From Streptomyces hirsutus (GTDB taxonomy: Bacteria; Actinomycetota; Actinomycetes; Streptomycetales; Streptomycetaceae), in the NCBI RefSeq assembly GCF_001418415.1, contig NZ_LIQT01000141.1, positions 1-37,191 of the forward strand: a DNA stretch of 37,191 nucleotides, given 5' to 3'. Under the pieces are notes generated by a model. It did not search any database. It was not told the origin of the DNA and saw only the letters and a program-made list of their open reading frames with translations. Shown here one piece after another: positions 9,566-17,124 of the stretch; the first letter of the stretch is position 1; each line of letters opens with the position of its first letter. A program made the translations under genes and the position numbers.

Positions 9566-10243
9566 CTAGTCGTCGTCGCCGAGCACCGGTTCCGGCAGAG
9601 TGCCGGCGTTGTGCTCGAGCAGCCGCCAGCCGAGGGCGCCCTCGCCGAGGACGGACCAGCAGCAGTTGGTGAGCCCGCCCAGGCTCTCCCAGCTGCGCGG
9701 GTCGAGGCCGATCAGCCGGCCGATGGTGGTGCGGATCGTGCCGCCGTGGCTGACCACCACGAGCGTGCCGTCGTCCGGGAGCTTGTCCGCGTGCCGGAGC
9801 ACCACCGGGGCGGCTCGGTCGGCGACCTCGGTCTCCAGTTCACCGCCGCCCCTGCGCACCGGCTCGCCGCGCTTCCAGGCGGTGTACTCGTCGCCGTACC
9901 TGGCGATGATCTCGTCGTGCGTCAGGCCCTGCCAGACGCCCGCGTAGGTCTCCCGCAGGGCCTCGTCGTGGACCGGCTGCAGGCCGGTGAGGGCGGCGAG
10001 TTCCGCGGCGGTGTCGGCCGCCCGCTTCAGGTCGGAGGCGATGATCGCGTCGGGCTTGAGGCCGGCGAGGAGGCGGGCGGCCCGGCGCGCCTGGGCGACG
10101 CCGGTCCCGGTCAGCTCCACGTCCGTACTGCCCTGGAAGCGGCGCTCCACGTTCCAGGAGGTCTGTCCGTGCCGCCACAGGATGACACGGCGGCCTCGGC
10201 CTCCGCCGGAACCGGACGTCTCACCGGCGGGGCTCAACGCCAC
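9566..10243 (-). CDS. histidine phosphatase (phosphoglycerate mutase family)
   Basis: A 225-residue cytoplasmic enzyme with the catalytic RHG motif in LWRHGQTSWN (H25) and the second catalytic histidine in VVSHGGTIRT. It uses a phosphohistidine intermediate. Most small actinobacterial members are phosphatases of unknown substrate rather than glycolytic mutases, so I give no symbol. The frame is open far upstream; the GTG at 10243 is chosen because it overlaps the rsfS stop by 10 bases (typical coupling) and has GGAG upstream. A Gly/Ser-rich stretch precedes the domain. It is the last gene of the nadD-LCP-rsfS group. Confidence 0.85.
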   Translation of the reverse strand: MALSPAGETSGSGGGRGRRVILWRHGQTSWNVERRFQGSTDVELTGTGVAQARRAARLLAGLKPDAIIASDLKRAADTAAELAALTGLQPVHDEALRETYAGVWQGLTHDEIIARYGDEYTAWKRGEPVRRGGGELETEVADRAAPVVLRHADKLPDDGTLVVVSHGGTIRTTIGRLIGLDPRSWESLGGLTNCCWSVLGEGALGWRLLEHNAGTLPEPVLGDDD

Positions 10244-10689
10244 CCACCACCCGGCTCCGCGGTCTCCGCGGCCTCCTCTGCCTCCTTCTGCCGGGCGTGC
10301 TCGGCGGCCTTGCCGCGGGTGGCCACGGCGTCCTCGGGCAGCTCCAGCTCGGGGCAGTCCTTCCACAGCCGCTCCAGGGCGTAGAAGACGCGCTCCTCGC
10401 TGTGCTGGACGTGGACGACGATGTCGACGTAGTCGAGCAGCACCCAGCGGGCCTCGCGGTCGCCCTCGCGGCGGACCGGCTTGGCGTCGAGCTCCTTGCT
10501 GAGCCGCTCCTCGATCTCGTCGACGATCGACTTGACCTGACGGTCGTTGGGCGCGGAGGCCAGCAGGAAGGCGTCGGTGATGGACAGCACGTCACTGACG
10601 TCGTAGGCGACGATGTCGTGCGCGAGCTTGTCGGCCGCGGCCTGGGCAGCGGCGGAGACGAGCTCGATGGAACGGTCGGTTGCGGTCAC
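10234..10689 (-). CDS. rsfS: ribosome silencing factor RsfS
   Basis: A 151-residue protein of the RsfS/DUF143/Iojap family, which binds ribosomal protein L14 and blocks joining of subunits when nutrients fall. The core SIELVSAAAQAAADKLAHDI, LSITDAFLLASAPNDRQVKSI and WVLLDYVDIVVHVQ segments are intact; a charged Glu/Ala tail follows. The start is the GTG at 10689, directly before TATDRSIEL; there is no strong Shine-Dalgarno. It stands after nadD and the LCP gene and overlaps the phosphatase start by 10 bases. A hairpin (10770-10804) separates it from the LCP gene, so it may have its own promoter or depend on read-through. Confidence 0.93.
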   Translation of the reverse strand: MTATDRSIELVSAAAQAAADKLAHDIVAYDVSDVLSITDAFLLASAPNDRQVKSIVDEIEERLSKELDAKPVRREGDREARWVLLDYVDIVVHVQHSEERVFYALERLWKDCPELELPEDAVATRGKAAEHARQKEAEEAAETAEPGGGWR

Positions 10690-10769
10690 TACAAGGCTTT
10701 CGCTCGGCGGTCGTTTGCCTTCAAGGGTCTCACGGACCGCCGGGCGCGCCCCACGCGTTTCGGGGTGGG

Positions 10770-10804
10770 CCCGGCCGGCTGCCCCGTAGGGGCGTCCGGC
10801 CGGG
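10770..10804 (-). terminator. hairpin between LCP gene and rsfS
   Basis: A 9-bp outer stem CCCGGCCGG/CCGGCCGGG plus a 4-bp inner stem CCCC/GGGG, separated by a symmetric internal loop, lies 16-50 bp past the LCP stop codon. It could end or reduce transcription into rsfS. Confidence 0.6.
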
Positions 10805-10819
10805 CGTACCGCGGTCCGG

Positions 10820-12652
10820 TCAGGTGCCCGGCTCGTAGTCCTGGCCCAGGACCACCGAGACCCTGGCGTTCCCGGAGACCTCGCCCCGGGTGACGGACTC
10901 GGTGGGCAGCCCCAGGGTCTTGGCGACCTCGGAGGCGTTCTCCTTGTCGGCGTCGTCCGCGTAGACGACCTCGGAGGCCGCGGCCGCGGTGGCCGTGCCG
11001 CCCTCCAGGAAGGTGAAGCCGCCGTTGAGGAGCACGACCCGGGCCTTCTCGGTGTTGTCCGCGACACCGGTGGCGTTGCGCACGGAGACGCTGACGGCGG
11101 CGTCCTTGTCGGGGCTCTTCGCGGTGCCGCCGAGCACCTCCTTGACCACGCTGTCACTCGTCTCCGCGGTGAGCGTGCCGTCCTCCTGGACCGGCAGCAG
11201 CGTGGTGCTGTGGTCGCCGCCCTTGGCCAGCTCGGCCAGCCGGGCGAGGAAGGAGCCGAGGTCCTTGTCGGTCAGGGGCGGCTCGATGATCTGCCCCAGG
11301 GTCTGGATGGTGGTCGTCGCGGCGCCCGCGTCGGACGTCATCTTCCGCAGCACCCCCTGCATGACCTGCCCGAACCGCTCCAGCTGGGCGTCCTGCGCCT
11401 CGCCGGAGGCGCGGTGGGTGGCGTAGGCGACGGCCATCTTCCCGGTGAGGGTCTGGCTCTTGCCCTTCTTGACCAGGGGGGCCTCGCCCTTCTTCTTCGC
11501 GGCCGGGTCGGGCACGTCGGCGTCGGTGTCGATGTCGATGTTGCCGACCAGGTCGACGAGGTTCTGCAGGTAGGGCGTGTCCAGCCGCCAGGTGCCCTCG
11601 ATGTCGGTGCCGAGGGCCGTGTCGAGGGCGCCCCGGGTACCGCCGGATCCGTCGTCCTCGACCGACTTGGCGAGCGTGGTGGTGGTGCCGTCCTCGGCGG
11701 CCAGGGCCAGGGAGTTGGGCAGCAGGACGGTGGTGCCCCGCTTGGTGGTGGTGTTGTCGACGAGCAGCGCGGTGGCGGTGCCGCCCCCCTTGGTGTCGTG
11801 CAGGTGGACGACGAGGACGTCCCGTTTCTGGGCGCCCGCGGCCGTCGTGGTGCCCGTACCGGCGTCGGAGCCGGCCAGCTTCCCGGCGTACCAGAGGTAG
11901 CCGACGCCGCCGGCCACGACCAGGGCGAAGACCACGACCAGGGCGACGATCCGGCTGCGTGCGCGGCGCTTGGCCTCCTCGCGGCGCTCGGTGCGGTTCT
12001 CGGTGAACTGCAGCCAGTCGATGACGTCCTCGGAGTCGCCGTCCGGCTCCTCGACGAAGGCGAACTGCTCGGTGCGGTACTCCCGTTCGGGCGCCTCGGA
12101 GTCCGCGGCCGGACGGTCGTCATGGCCGTCATGGCCGTCGGGGTCGGTTCCGTCGTCGGCCGGGCCGGGTTGCTGCGGGATGTGCGCGGTCTGCTCGGCG
12201 ACCCGGGGCTGCTGTCCGGTTCCGCCCTGCGCGGTCTGCCCGTAGGAGTCGCCGTAGGGGTCGTACGGGGCGGCCGTCGCGTCGCCCTGGGGGGTGCCGT
12301 AGCCGCCCTGGGCCCCGTAGGGGTCGTAGGAGGGCGTCTGCGGCTGCTGCCCGGTACCCGTCCCGGTCCCGTAGGGGTCGTAGGGCTGCGAGGGCTGCTG
12401 CGTGCCGCCGGTGGTGTACGGGTCGTAGCCGTAGCCGCCGTCGTAGCCCTGCCCGCCCTGCCCGTGCTCCTGCCCGTACGGGTCCTGCTGCCCCTGCTGC
12501 CGGTACGGGTCGTACGGCTGCTGCGGGGCCTGCTGGGCCGGTACCTGGGTGTCGGCCTGGCGGTAGACGGGCCGGCCGTACTCGTCGTAGCCCACAAGCC
12601 CGTACGGGTCGTCCCCTCCGTCGCCGTATCCCGCGTCGTATCGGTCGTTCAC
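10820..12652 (-). CDS. pdtA: LytR-CpsA-Psr-like protein with LytR_C domain (PdtA-type)
   Basis: A 610-residue protein in four parts: a disordered Tyr/Gly/Gln-rich N-terminus with repeated YDPYG units (about 47-134), one membrane helix (234-256), a divergent LCP-like extracellular domain (about 270-480) and a LytR_C domain (VSVRNATGVADNTEKAR onward). LCP proteins attach glycopolymers to peptidoglycan. The gene between rsfS and nadD in S. coelicolor is, as I recall, SCO2578 (pdtA), linked to a wall polymer and sporulation. The usual catalytic arginines and aspartates (RSD, PRD) are not visible here. The GTG at 12652 has AGAGGGG upstream and lies 16 bp after nadD. Confidence 0.8.
   Translation of the reverse strand: MNDRYDAGYGDGGDDPYGLVGYDEYGRPVYRQADTQVPAQQAPQQPYDPYRQQGQQDPYGQEHGQGGQGYDGGYGYDPYTTGGTQQPSQPYDPYGTGTGTGQQPQTPSYDPYGAQGGYGTPQGDATAAPYDPYGDSYGQTAQGGTGQQPRVAEQTAHIPQQPGPADDGTDPDGHDGHDDRPAADSEAPEREYRTEQFAFVEEPDGDSEDVIDWLQFTENRTERREEAKRRARSRIVALVVVFALVVAGGVGYLWYAGKLAGSDAGTGTTTAAGAQKRDVLVVHLHDTKGGGTATALLVDNTTTKRGTTVLLPNSLALAAEDGTTTTLAKSVEDDGSGGTRGALDTALGTDIEGTWRLDTPYLQNLVDLVGNIDIDTDADVPDPAAKKKGEAPLVKKGKSQTLTGKMAVAYATHRASGEAQDAQLERFGQVMQGVLRKMTSDAGAATTTIQTLGQIIEPPLTDKDLGSFLARLAELAKGGDHSTTLLPVQEDGTLTAETSDSVVKEVLGGTAKSPDKDAAVSVSVRNATGVADNTEKARVVLLNGGFTFLEGGTATAAAASEVVYADDADKENASEVAKTLGLPTESVTRGEVSGNARVSVVLGQDYEPGT
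12250..12514. repeat. degenerate repeats coding YDPYG units
   Basis: The plus strand repeats the core GTAGGGGTCGTA or GTACGGGTCGTA at irregular 40- to 60-base steps. These encode YDPY(G/R/T) units in the disordered N-terminus of the LCP protein. Units are similar but not identical. Confidence 0.7.
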
Positions 12653-12668
12653 CGGTGCCCCTCTCGGC

Positions 12669-13433
12669 TCACTCGCCGCGGTACAGCTCGCGCTTGGCGA
12701 TGTAGCGCACGACCCCGTCCGGCACCAGGTACCAGACGGGATCTCCCTTGGCGACTCTCGCACGGCAGTCCGTCGAGGAAATGGCCAGGGCGGGGACCTC
12801 GACGAGCGAGACGCCCCCCTCGGGCAGGCCCGCGTCGGTCAGATGATGGCCGGGCCTGGTGACGCCCACGAAGTGCGCGAGGGAGAACAGTTCCTCGCTG
12901 TCCCGCCAGGTGAGGATCTGCGCGAGGGCGTCGGCTCCGGTGATGAAGAACAGGTCCGTGTCGGGGTTGAGGGCCCGCAGGTCGCGCAGGGTGTCCACGG
13001 TGTAGGTGGGCCCGCCGCGGTCGATGTCGATCCGGCTCACCGAGAACTGCGGGTTCTCGACGGTCGCGATGACCGTCATCAGGTAGCGGTCCTCGGCCGC
13101 GGAGACCAGCCGGTGGCTCTTCTGCCACGGCTGCCCGGTGGGGACGAAGACCACTTCGTCGAGGTGGAACCGCGCGGCGACCTCGCTGGCCGCCACCAGG
13201 TGCCCGTGGTGGATCGGGTCGAAGGTGCCGCCCATGACGCCGAGGCGGCGCTTGCCCGGCTGCGACGGGCCGCTGCCCGGGCCGCCGGCCCGGCGCGGCG
13301 CCGGACGGTGCTCGGCGCCGCTCGCCGGCTGCCCGGCCGTGCCCTCGGCCCCCGCCCCGGTCGTGACCACGGGCTCGGTCGGTCCCCCGGCCGTGCCCTC
13401 CACCGGACCGGTAGGCATGTCCTGCTCTCCCAT
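12669..13433 (-). CDS. nadD: nicotinate-nucleotide adenylyltransferase
   Basis: The enzyme adenylates nicotinate mononucleotide in NAD synthesis. Signatures are [12 protein letters not shown] (nucleotidyl-transferase GxFDPxHxGH) and [13 protein letters not shown] near the C-terminus. The first about 65 residues are a Pro/Gly/Ala-rich extension unrelated to the fold. Two starts are possible: the ATG at 13433 (MGEQDMPTG), behind a TAGGGT -10-like box at 13442-13447, and the ATG at 13418, which has GGGAGAG upstream; I keep the longer form, which matches my memory of Streptomyces NadD. It heads the nadD-LCP-rsfS-phosphatase group. Confidence 0.92.
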   Translation of the reverse strand: MGEQDMPTGPVEGTAGGPTEPVVTTGAGAEGTAGQPASGAEHRPAPRRAGGPGSGPSQPGKRRLGVMGGTFDPIHHGHLVAASEVAARFHLDEVVFVPTGQPWQKSHRLVSAAEDRYLMTVIATVENPQFSVSRIDIDRGGPTYTVDTLRDLRALNPDTDLFFITGADALAQILTWRDSEELFSLAHFVGVTRPGHHLTDAGLPEGGVSLVEVPALAISSTDCRARVAKGDPVWYLVPDGVVRYIAKRELYRGE

Positions 13434-13524
13434 GCGTGCAGACCCTACCGGCCCTCTCTGAACGCTCCGGCCGCCAGGTGTGCCCTTTGGCCACGCCCGA
13501 ACAGACCCCGGGGGTCCGGAGGGA

Positions 13525-13689
13525 CTACCGGTCGCGGTTGAAGCGGGTCGTGATCCACAGCAGGACCAGCAGGCCGGCCAGGACGCAGCCACCGACCAGG
13601 TAGGGGTTGAGGCTCTGGTGGTTGCCACTGTGCTCTCCGCCCTCGGCGGCGAGGGTGACCAACTGGGCAGCGGCGCTGTGGAAGCTCAT
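13525..13689 (-). CDS. 54-residue single-pass membrane protein
   Basis: An ORF shorter than most gene finders accept: it begins [20 protein letters not shown], has one strong hydrophobic helix (about residues 31-47, [17 protein letters not shown]) and a positively charged end TRFNRDR, so the C-terminus should be cytoplasmic. Codon use is GC-rich at third positions. The ribosome site is weak. It lies 91 bp upstream of nadD on the same strand and may be co-transcribed. I do not know its function; such proteins occur at this locus in other Streptomyces as I recall. Confidence 0.75.
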   Translation of the reverse strand: MSFHSAAAQLVTLAAEGGEHSGNHQSLNPYLVGGCVLAGLLVLLWITTRFNRDR

Positions 13690-14144
13690 CTTCGGCAGTA
13701 CCTATCACGTGTGGGCGGGATAAAGACGTCGGCTCATCGTATGCGGGCGCCTTCTCGCCGATCACTCCGACTCCGCCGTTGCGGGTCCCGGCCACCTCTC
13801 CGGTGCTTCCCCGGCGCCTCCCCAGCGCCTCCCCCGTGTCCTTCCGACCGTCCTCCCGCCGGTCCTCCCGGGCGGGTGGGCGACGGCGGGGCCACGCAAC
13901 CATCCCGCGGTCCTGATCGTCCTTCTCGGGGAGCCGGGCTGCTCGGGAACGGTGCTCCACGCGCGTTCCCGGCCGCGTTGCTCTTCCGCTCCACCGGTCT
14001 GCCGGTCCGTGCCTTCTCCACCTAGGCTGGGCCTCGGTCCCGGGGTGGCGGAAGGGCCGGACGGGAGACCGCCGAGGGACGGTACCGGGAACCGCGAAGG
14101 TCACAACGGACCGCGAAGGTCACACAGACGCACATGGGGGACAC
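13690..14144. other. intergenic region between small membrane gene and M48 protease
   Basis: A 455-bp divergent gap. It holds a possible -10 box TAGGCT near 14023-14028 for the protease gene and two 15-bp direct repeats ACCGCGAAGGTCACA (14091-14105 and 14110-14124). A minus-strand 95-codon ORF here is Arg/Gly/Pro-rich and looks like a shadow. No gene is supported. Confidence 0.5.
14091..14124. repeat. two 15-bp direct repeats ahead of the M48 gene
   Basis: ACCGCGAAGGTCACA occurs twice with a 19-bp period, 20 bp upstream of the protease ATG. They are in the leader or promoter and could be a paired operator. Confidence 0.6.
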
Positions 14145-15284
14145 ATGTCCGACGGCCATCAGCACAACGGGCACGAGAAGGTGCCGAGCAGGCAGCGCAG
14201 GCGTTTCCCCGGAATCTCCTCGCGTGCCTACGAACACCCCGCCGACCGCTCCGCCCTGGTGGCGCTGCGCAAGCTGACCGGTTTCGACACGGTCTTCAAG
14301 GCCCTGAGCGGTCTGCTGCCCGAGCGCAGCCTGCGGCTGCTCTTCCTGTCCGACTCGGTGCGCGTCTCGGAACGGCAGTTCGCGCACCTCAACGTCATGC
14401 TGCGGGACGCCTGCTACATCCTGGACCTGGAGAAGGTCCCGCCGATGTACGTGAAGCAGGACCCGACGCCGAACGCGATGTGCATCGGCATGGACGAGCC
14501 GATCATCGTGGTCACCACGGGGCTGGTCGAGCTGCTCGACGAGGAGGAGATGCGGGCCGTCGTCGGGCACGAGGTCGGGCACGCGCTGTCCGGGCACTCG
14601 GTGTACCGGACCATTCTGCTGTTCCTGACGTCCCTCGCGGTGCGGGTGGCCTGGATTCCGCTGGGCAATGTCGCGATCATGGCGATCGTGACGGCGCTGC
14701 GCGAGTGGTTCCGCAAGTCGGAGCTGTCCGCGGACCGCGCGGGGCTGCTGGTGGGCCAGGATCCCCAGGCCTCGATGCGCGGCCTGATGAAGATCGCCGG
14801 CGGCAACCACCTGCACGAGATGAACGTCGACGCGTTCCTGGAGCAGGCCGAGGAGTACGAGGCCGGGGGCGACCTGCGCGACTCCGTGCTGAAGATCCTC
14901 AACGTGCTGCCCCGCTCCCACCCGTTCACCACCGTGCGGGCCGCCGAGCTGAAGAAGTGGGCGGAGACCCGCGAGTACCAGCGGGTCATGGACGGTCACT
15001 ACCCGCGGCGCGACGAGGACAAGGACGCCTCGGTGCGGGACTCCTGGCGCGACTCGGCGAGCAGTTACGCCGGTGACGTGAAGAACTCCAAAGACCCGCT
15101 GATGAAGCTGGTCAGCGACATCGCGGGCGGCGCCGGGGACCTGGGCGACCGGGTCCGCCGCGGCTTCGGCGGCTTCACGTCCTCGGGACCGAGGCCCGCG
15201 CAGGGACCGGACGGGCCCCAGGAGCCGGGTACGCCCTCGGACCCGGACACCGGGGGCGACCGGCCGCCGCGCGACGGCACCTGA
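14145..15284 (+). CDS. M48 family metalloprotease
   Basis: A 379-residue zinc peptidase related to HtpX/Ste24. It shows the HEVGH zinc motif (142-146), a third zinc ligand E193 in SELSADRAG, and hydrophobic helices between them (about 156-187), so it is probably membrane-attached and acts on membrane or misfolded proteins. The C-terminus after about residue 285 is charged and Gly/Pro-rich. The ATG at 14145 has GGGGGA upstream. It is transcribed alone; 10 bp beyond its stop lies the stop of the convergent gene 15295-16365. The substrate is unknown. Confidence 0.9.
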   Translation: MSDGHQHNGHEKVPSRQRRRFPGISSRAYEHPADRSALVALRKLTGFDTVFKALSGLLPERSLRLLFLSDSVRVSERQFAHLNVMLRDACYILDLEKVPPMYVKQDPTPNAMCIGMDEPIIVVTTGLVELLDEEEMRAVVGHEVGHALSGHSVYRTILLFLTSLAVRVAWIPLGNVAIMAIVTALREWFRKSELSADRAGLLVGQDPQASMRGLMKIAGGNHLHEMNVDAFLEQAEEYEAGGDLRDSVLKILNVLPRSHPFTTVRAAELKKWAETREYQRVMDGHYPRRDEDKDASVRDSWRDSASSYAGDVKNSKDPLMKLVSDIAGGAGDLGDRVRRGFGGFTSSGPRPAQGPDGPQEPGTPSDPDTGGDRPPRDGT

Positions 15285-15294
15285 GGCACGGGCG

Positions 15295-16365
15295 TCACAC
15301 CCGGGGCTGCGCCTCCGCCGCCAGCGAGCCGCACAGGGCCGGAGCGCCGTCCGCGGCGTACGGGTCGGTGCCGGCGGGGCCGCCCTCCTTGGCCGTGCCG
15401 CCCGCCAGCAGGGGCCGCAGACGGCTCGCGGAATCCTCGGAGCAGGACAGCGGACCGGCCTGGACGGAGGAGACGACGAGCTGCGTCTGGTGCAGGCGCA
15501 GGTCCTCGCGGTCGAAGCGGAAGTGCAGCTCGCGCCGGACGGTGAACAGCGACACCCGGGATCCCGGGCCCGCACCGGCCGGCCGCAGCGCGTACACCGA
15601 GGTGTGGTCCGCGGTGACCTCGAGGGTGCCGGAGTCGGCCTCGGAAGCCTGCAGGGTGCCCTGGACGCGGATCCTGCGGTCGGCCAGCTCCGTGCGGGAG
15701 GGGTCGAAGCGGACGAGCCACCCGGTGGGCGCGTGCCGCCCGTCCGGGGCCGGCCGGGTGAAGCTCCGGTCGAACTGGTCCTGCTGGTCGACGCCGAGCA
15801 GGACGCGTACGGAGCGGGTCTGCCCGCCGGTGAGCACCTCGGGGTCGAGGGCGGACCGGACGATGTAGTCCTTCGCGGTGAGCAGCGCCGTCACGACCTG
15901 CCCGTCCGAGAAGTGCGCGGTACGGCGGGACGCCGGGAGCGTCACCCCCGCGGCCCCGATGCGGAACTGCGCCGCCGGACTGTTGTCGTACAGCCGTTCG
16001 GAATCGGGAGTGCCGGGCACCTTGCCCTCGGGGGCGAGCGGGATCACGGTCATGCGCAGCGGCTCGACGGCCTCCCCCGCGCCGGGTGTCCCGGAGGGAT
16101 GGCGTACGCCCATGTAGATCGCGGTGCCGAAGGCCACGGCGATCAGCATCACGAGGATCAGCACCTGCCGGGACAGACCCCGGTGCCGGGACGGACGGCG
16201 GCGTACGGCGGGGGCGTGGTCGGTGATGCGCTCCCGGGCGGAGAACTCCTGGAGGCGGGCAGCCCGGACGAAGGTCTCGTCGAAGACGACGGACCGGTAC
16301 TCGTCCTCGCCACCTCCGGGGGTGCCCTCGGGTGCCCCTCCGGGTGGGTCCGCAGGCCCTGCCAT
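15295..16365 (-). CDS. single-pass membrane protein with SVVFDExF motif
   Basis: A 356-residue protein of unknown function. The cytoplasmic N-terminus carries YRSVVFDETFVRAARLQEFS (residues 23-42) and an Arg-rich stretch, then one membrane helix (about 64-87). The outer part of about 270 residues contains segments rich in beta-strand-forming residues and four cysteines. The neighbour 16475-17050 has the same motif and layout. The ATG at 16365 lies six bases after a TACTCT -10 box with TTTACG at -35, so the mRNA is leaderless. In S. coelicolor the corresponding genes (about SCO2583/SCO2584) lie in a cluster tied to spore-wall synthesis as I recall. Confidence 0.75.
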   Translation of the reverse strand: MAGPADPPGGAPEGTPGGGEDEYRSVVFDETFVRAARLQEFSARERITDHAPAVRRRPSRHRGLSRQVLILVMLIAVAFGTAIYMGVRHPSGTPGAGEAVEPLRMTVIPLAPEGKVPGTPDSERLYDNSPAAQFRIGAAGVTLPASRRTAHFSDGQVVTALLTAKDYIVRSALDPEVLTGGQTRSVRVLLGVDQQDQFDRSFTRPAPDGRHAPTGWLVRFDPSRTELADRRIRVQGTLQASEADSGTLEVTADHTSVYALRPAGAGPGSRVSLFTVRRELHFRFDREDLRLHQTQLVVSSVQAGPLSCSEDSASRLRPLLAGGTAKEGGPAGTDPYAADGAPALCGSLAAEAQPRV

Positions 16366-16371
16366 ATCTTC

Positions 16372-16399
16372 AGAGTAGGTCGCGGGAAGCCCGCGTAAA
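16372..16399 (-). promoter_or_regulatory. promoter TTTACG-N16-TACTCT
   Basis: The -35-like TTTACG (16394-16399) and -10 TACTCT (16372-16377) are separated by 16 bp, and the -10 box ends six bases before the ATG of the gene at 15295-16365. This is the best complete promoter in the group of leaderless genes. Confidence 0.65.
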
Positions 16400-16474
16400 C
16401 TCCGTGGCGCGCGCCAAGTTGCGGCGGCTTCCCACCCGGGCCGGCGATTCCGCCGCCGCCCCGCACGAGAAGCC

Positions 16475-17050
16475 TCAGGGGCTGCTCGGGATCACCGGGA
16501 CGTCGGGCCGGGAGTAGTCGGCGGAGGCGGACGGAGCCACGCCGCCGCCCTGTTCCAGGCCGGTCGAGGCGGGCGGCGGCACCGGGTCCTGCCGGTTGTT
16601 CCCGGAGGACCCCCGGTAGACGGCCGAGAAGGCGAGCGCGACCATGCCGACGCCCATCACCAGGGCGAGCATCCAGGCGACCGGGCGGTGCCAGCGGACC
16701 TGTCTGCCGTACGGCCCCGGGTAGCCGTAGTCGTCCTCCGGGGCGCCGGGGCCGTCGGCGAAGTCGTCGTCGACGTCGTCGCCCCGGTGGCGGCGGCCGT
16801 ACCGTCCGTGGCCGCCGTACCGATCGGTCGTCGGGCGGGTGCGGTGGGCCTCGGCCTCGGAGGCCTCGGCTCTGGCCCGGGCGGCGGCGAGGAGGCGTTC
16901 GACGGCGGTCGGTTCGTGGACCACGGCCGCGCCGATGAAAGCCTCGTCGAAGACCACGGAGGCGAACTCTTCGTCCGACACTCCGCGGTCGTGGTCGTCG
17001 TCGGGCTCCCCGCCGTCAGGGAACGGCGTGCCCCCCACGTCCTCCGGCAC
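16475..17050 (-). CDS. second single-pass membrane protein with SVVFDExF motif
   Basis: A 191-residue protein of unknown function. Its acidic N-terminus carries SVVFDEAFIGAAVVHEPTAV (31-50), followed by an Ala/Arg/Glu helix, a Gly/Tyr/Arg/Asp-rich linker, one membrane helix (about 122-143) and a short outer Pro/Gly/Ser-rich tail. It shares the motif and topology with the gene downstream, but the outer domains differ in size. The GTG at 17050 lies six bases after TACTCT (leaderless). Alternative GTG codons a few residues later cannot be excluded. It lies between proA and its partner on the same strand. Confidence 0.75.
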   Translation of the reverse strand: MPEDVGGTPFPDGGEPDDDHDRGVSDEEFASVVFDEAFIGAAVVHEPTAVERLLAAARARAEASEAEAHRTRPTTDRYGGHGRYGRRHRGDDVDDDFADGPGAPEDDYGYPGPYGRQVRWHRPVAWMLALVMGVGMVALAFSAVYRGSSGNNRQDPVPPPASTGLEQGGGVAPSASADYSRPDVPVIPSSP

Positions 17051-17056
17051 CTCTCC

Positions 17057-17062
17057 AGAGTA
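17057..17062 (-). promoter_or_regulatory. -10 box TACTCT, leaderless start
   Basis: The same TACTCT hexamer and 6-base spacing to the start codon as at the gene downstream. No good -35 at the right distance; TTGACC occurs only 9 bp upstream. Confidence 0.5.
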
Positions 17063-17124
17063 GACCGGAGGGGTCAATTTGGGCAGACGGTACGGAAATT
17101 CGTCCGCCTGCCCCGTGACGTGGG

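Noticed and set aside
12250..12514. possible CRISPR-like array from spaced GTAGGGGTCGTA repeats
   Set aside because: The repeats are short, unequal, in coding frame and encode YDPYG units of the LCP protein.
13734..14021. 95-codon minus-strand ORF in the gap before the M48 gene
   Set aside because: Strong Arg/Gly/Pro bias, no ribosome site seen, no similarity to a known family.
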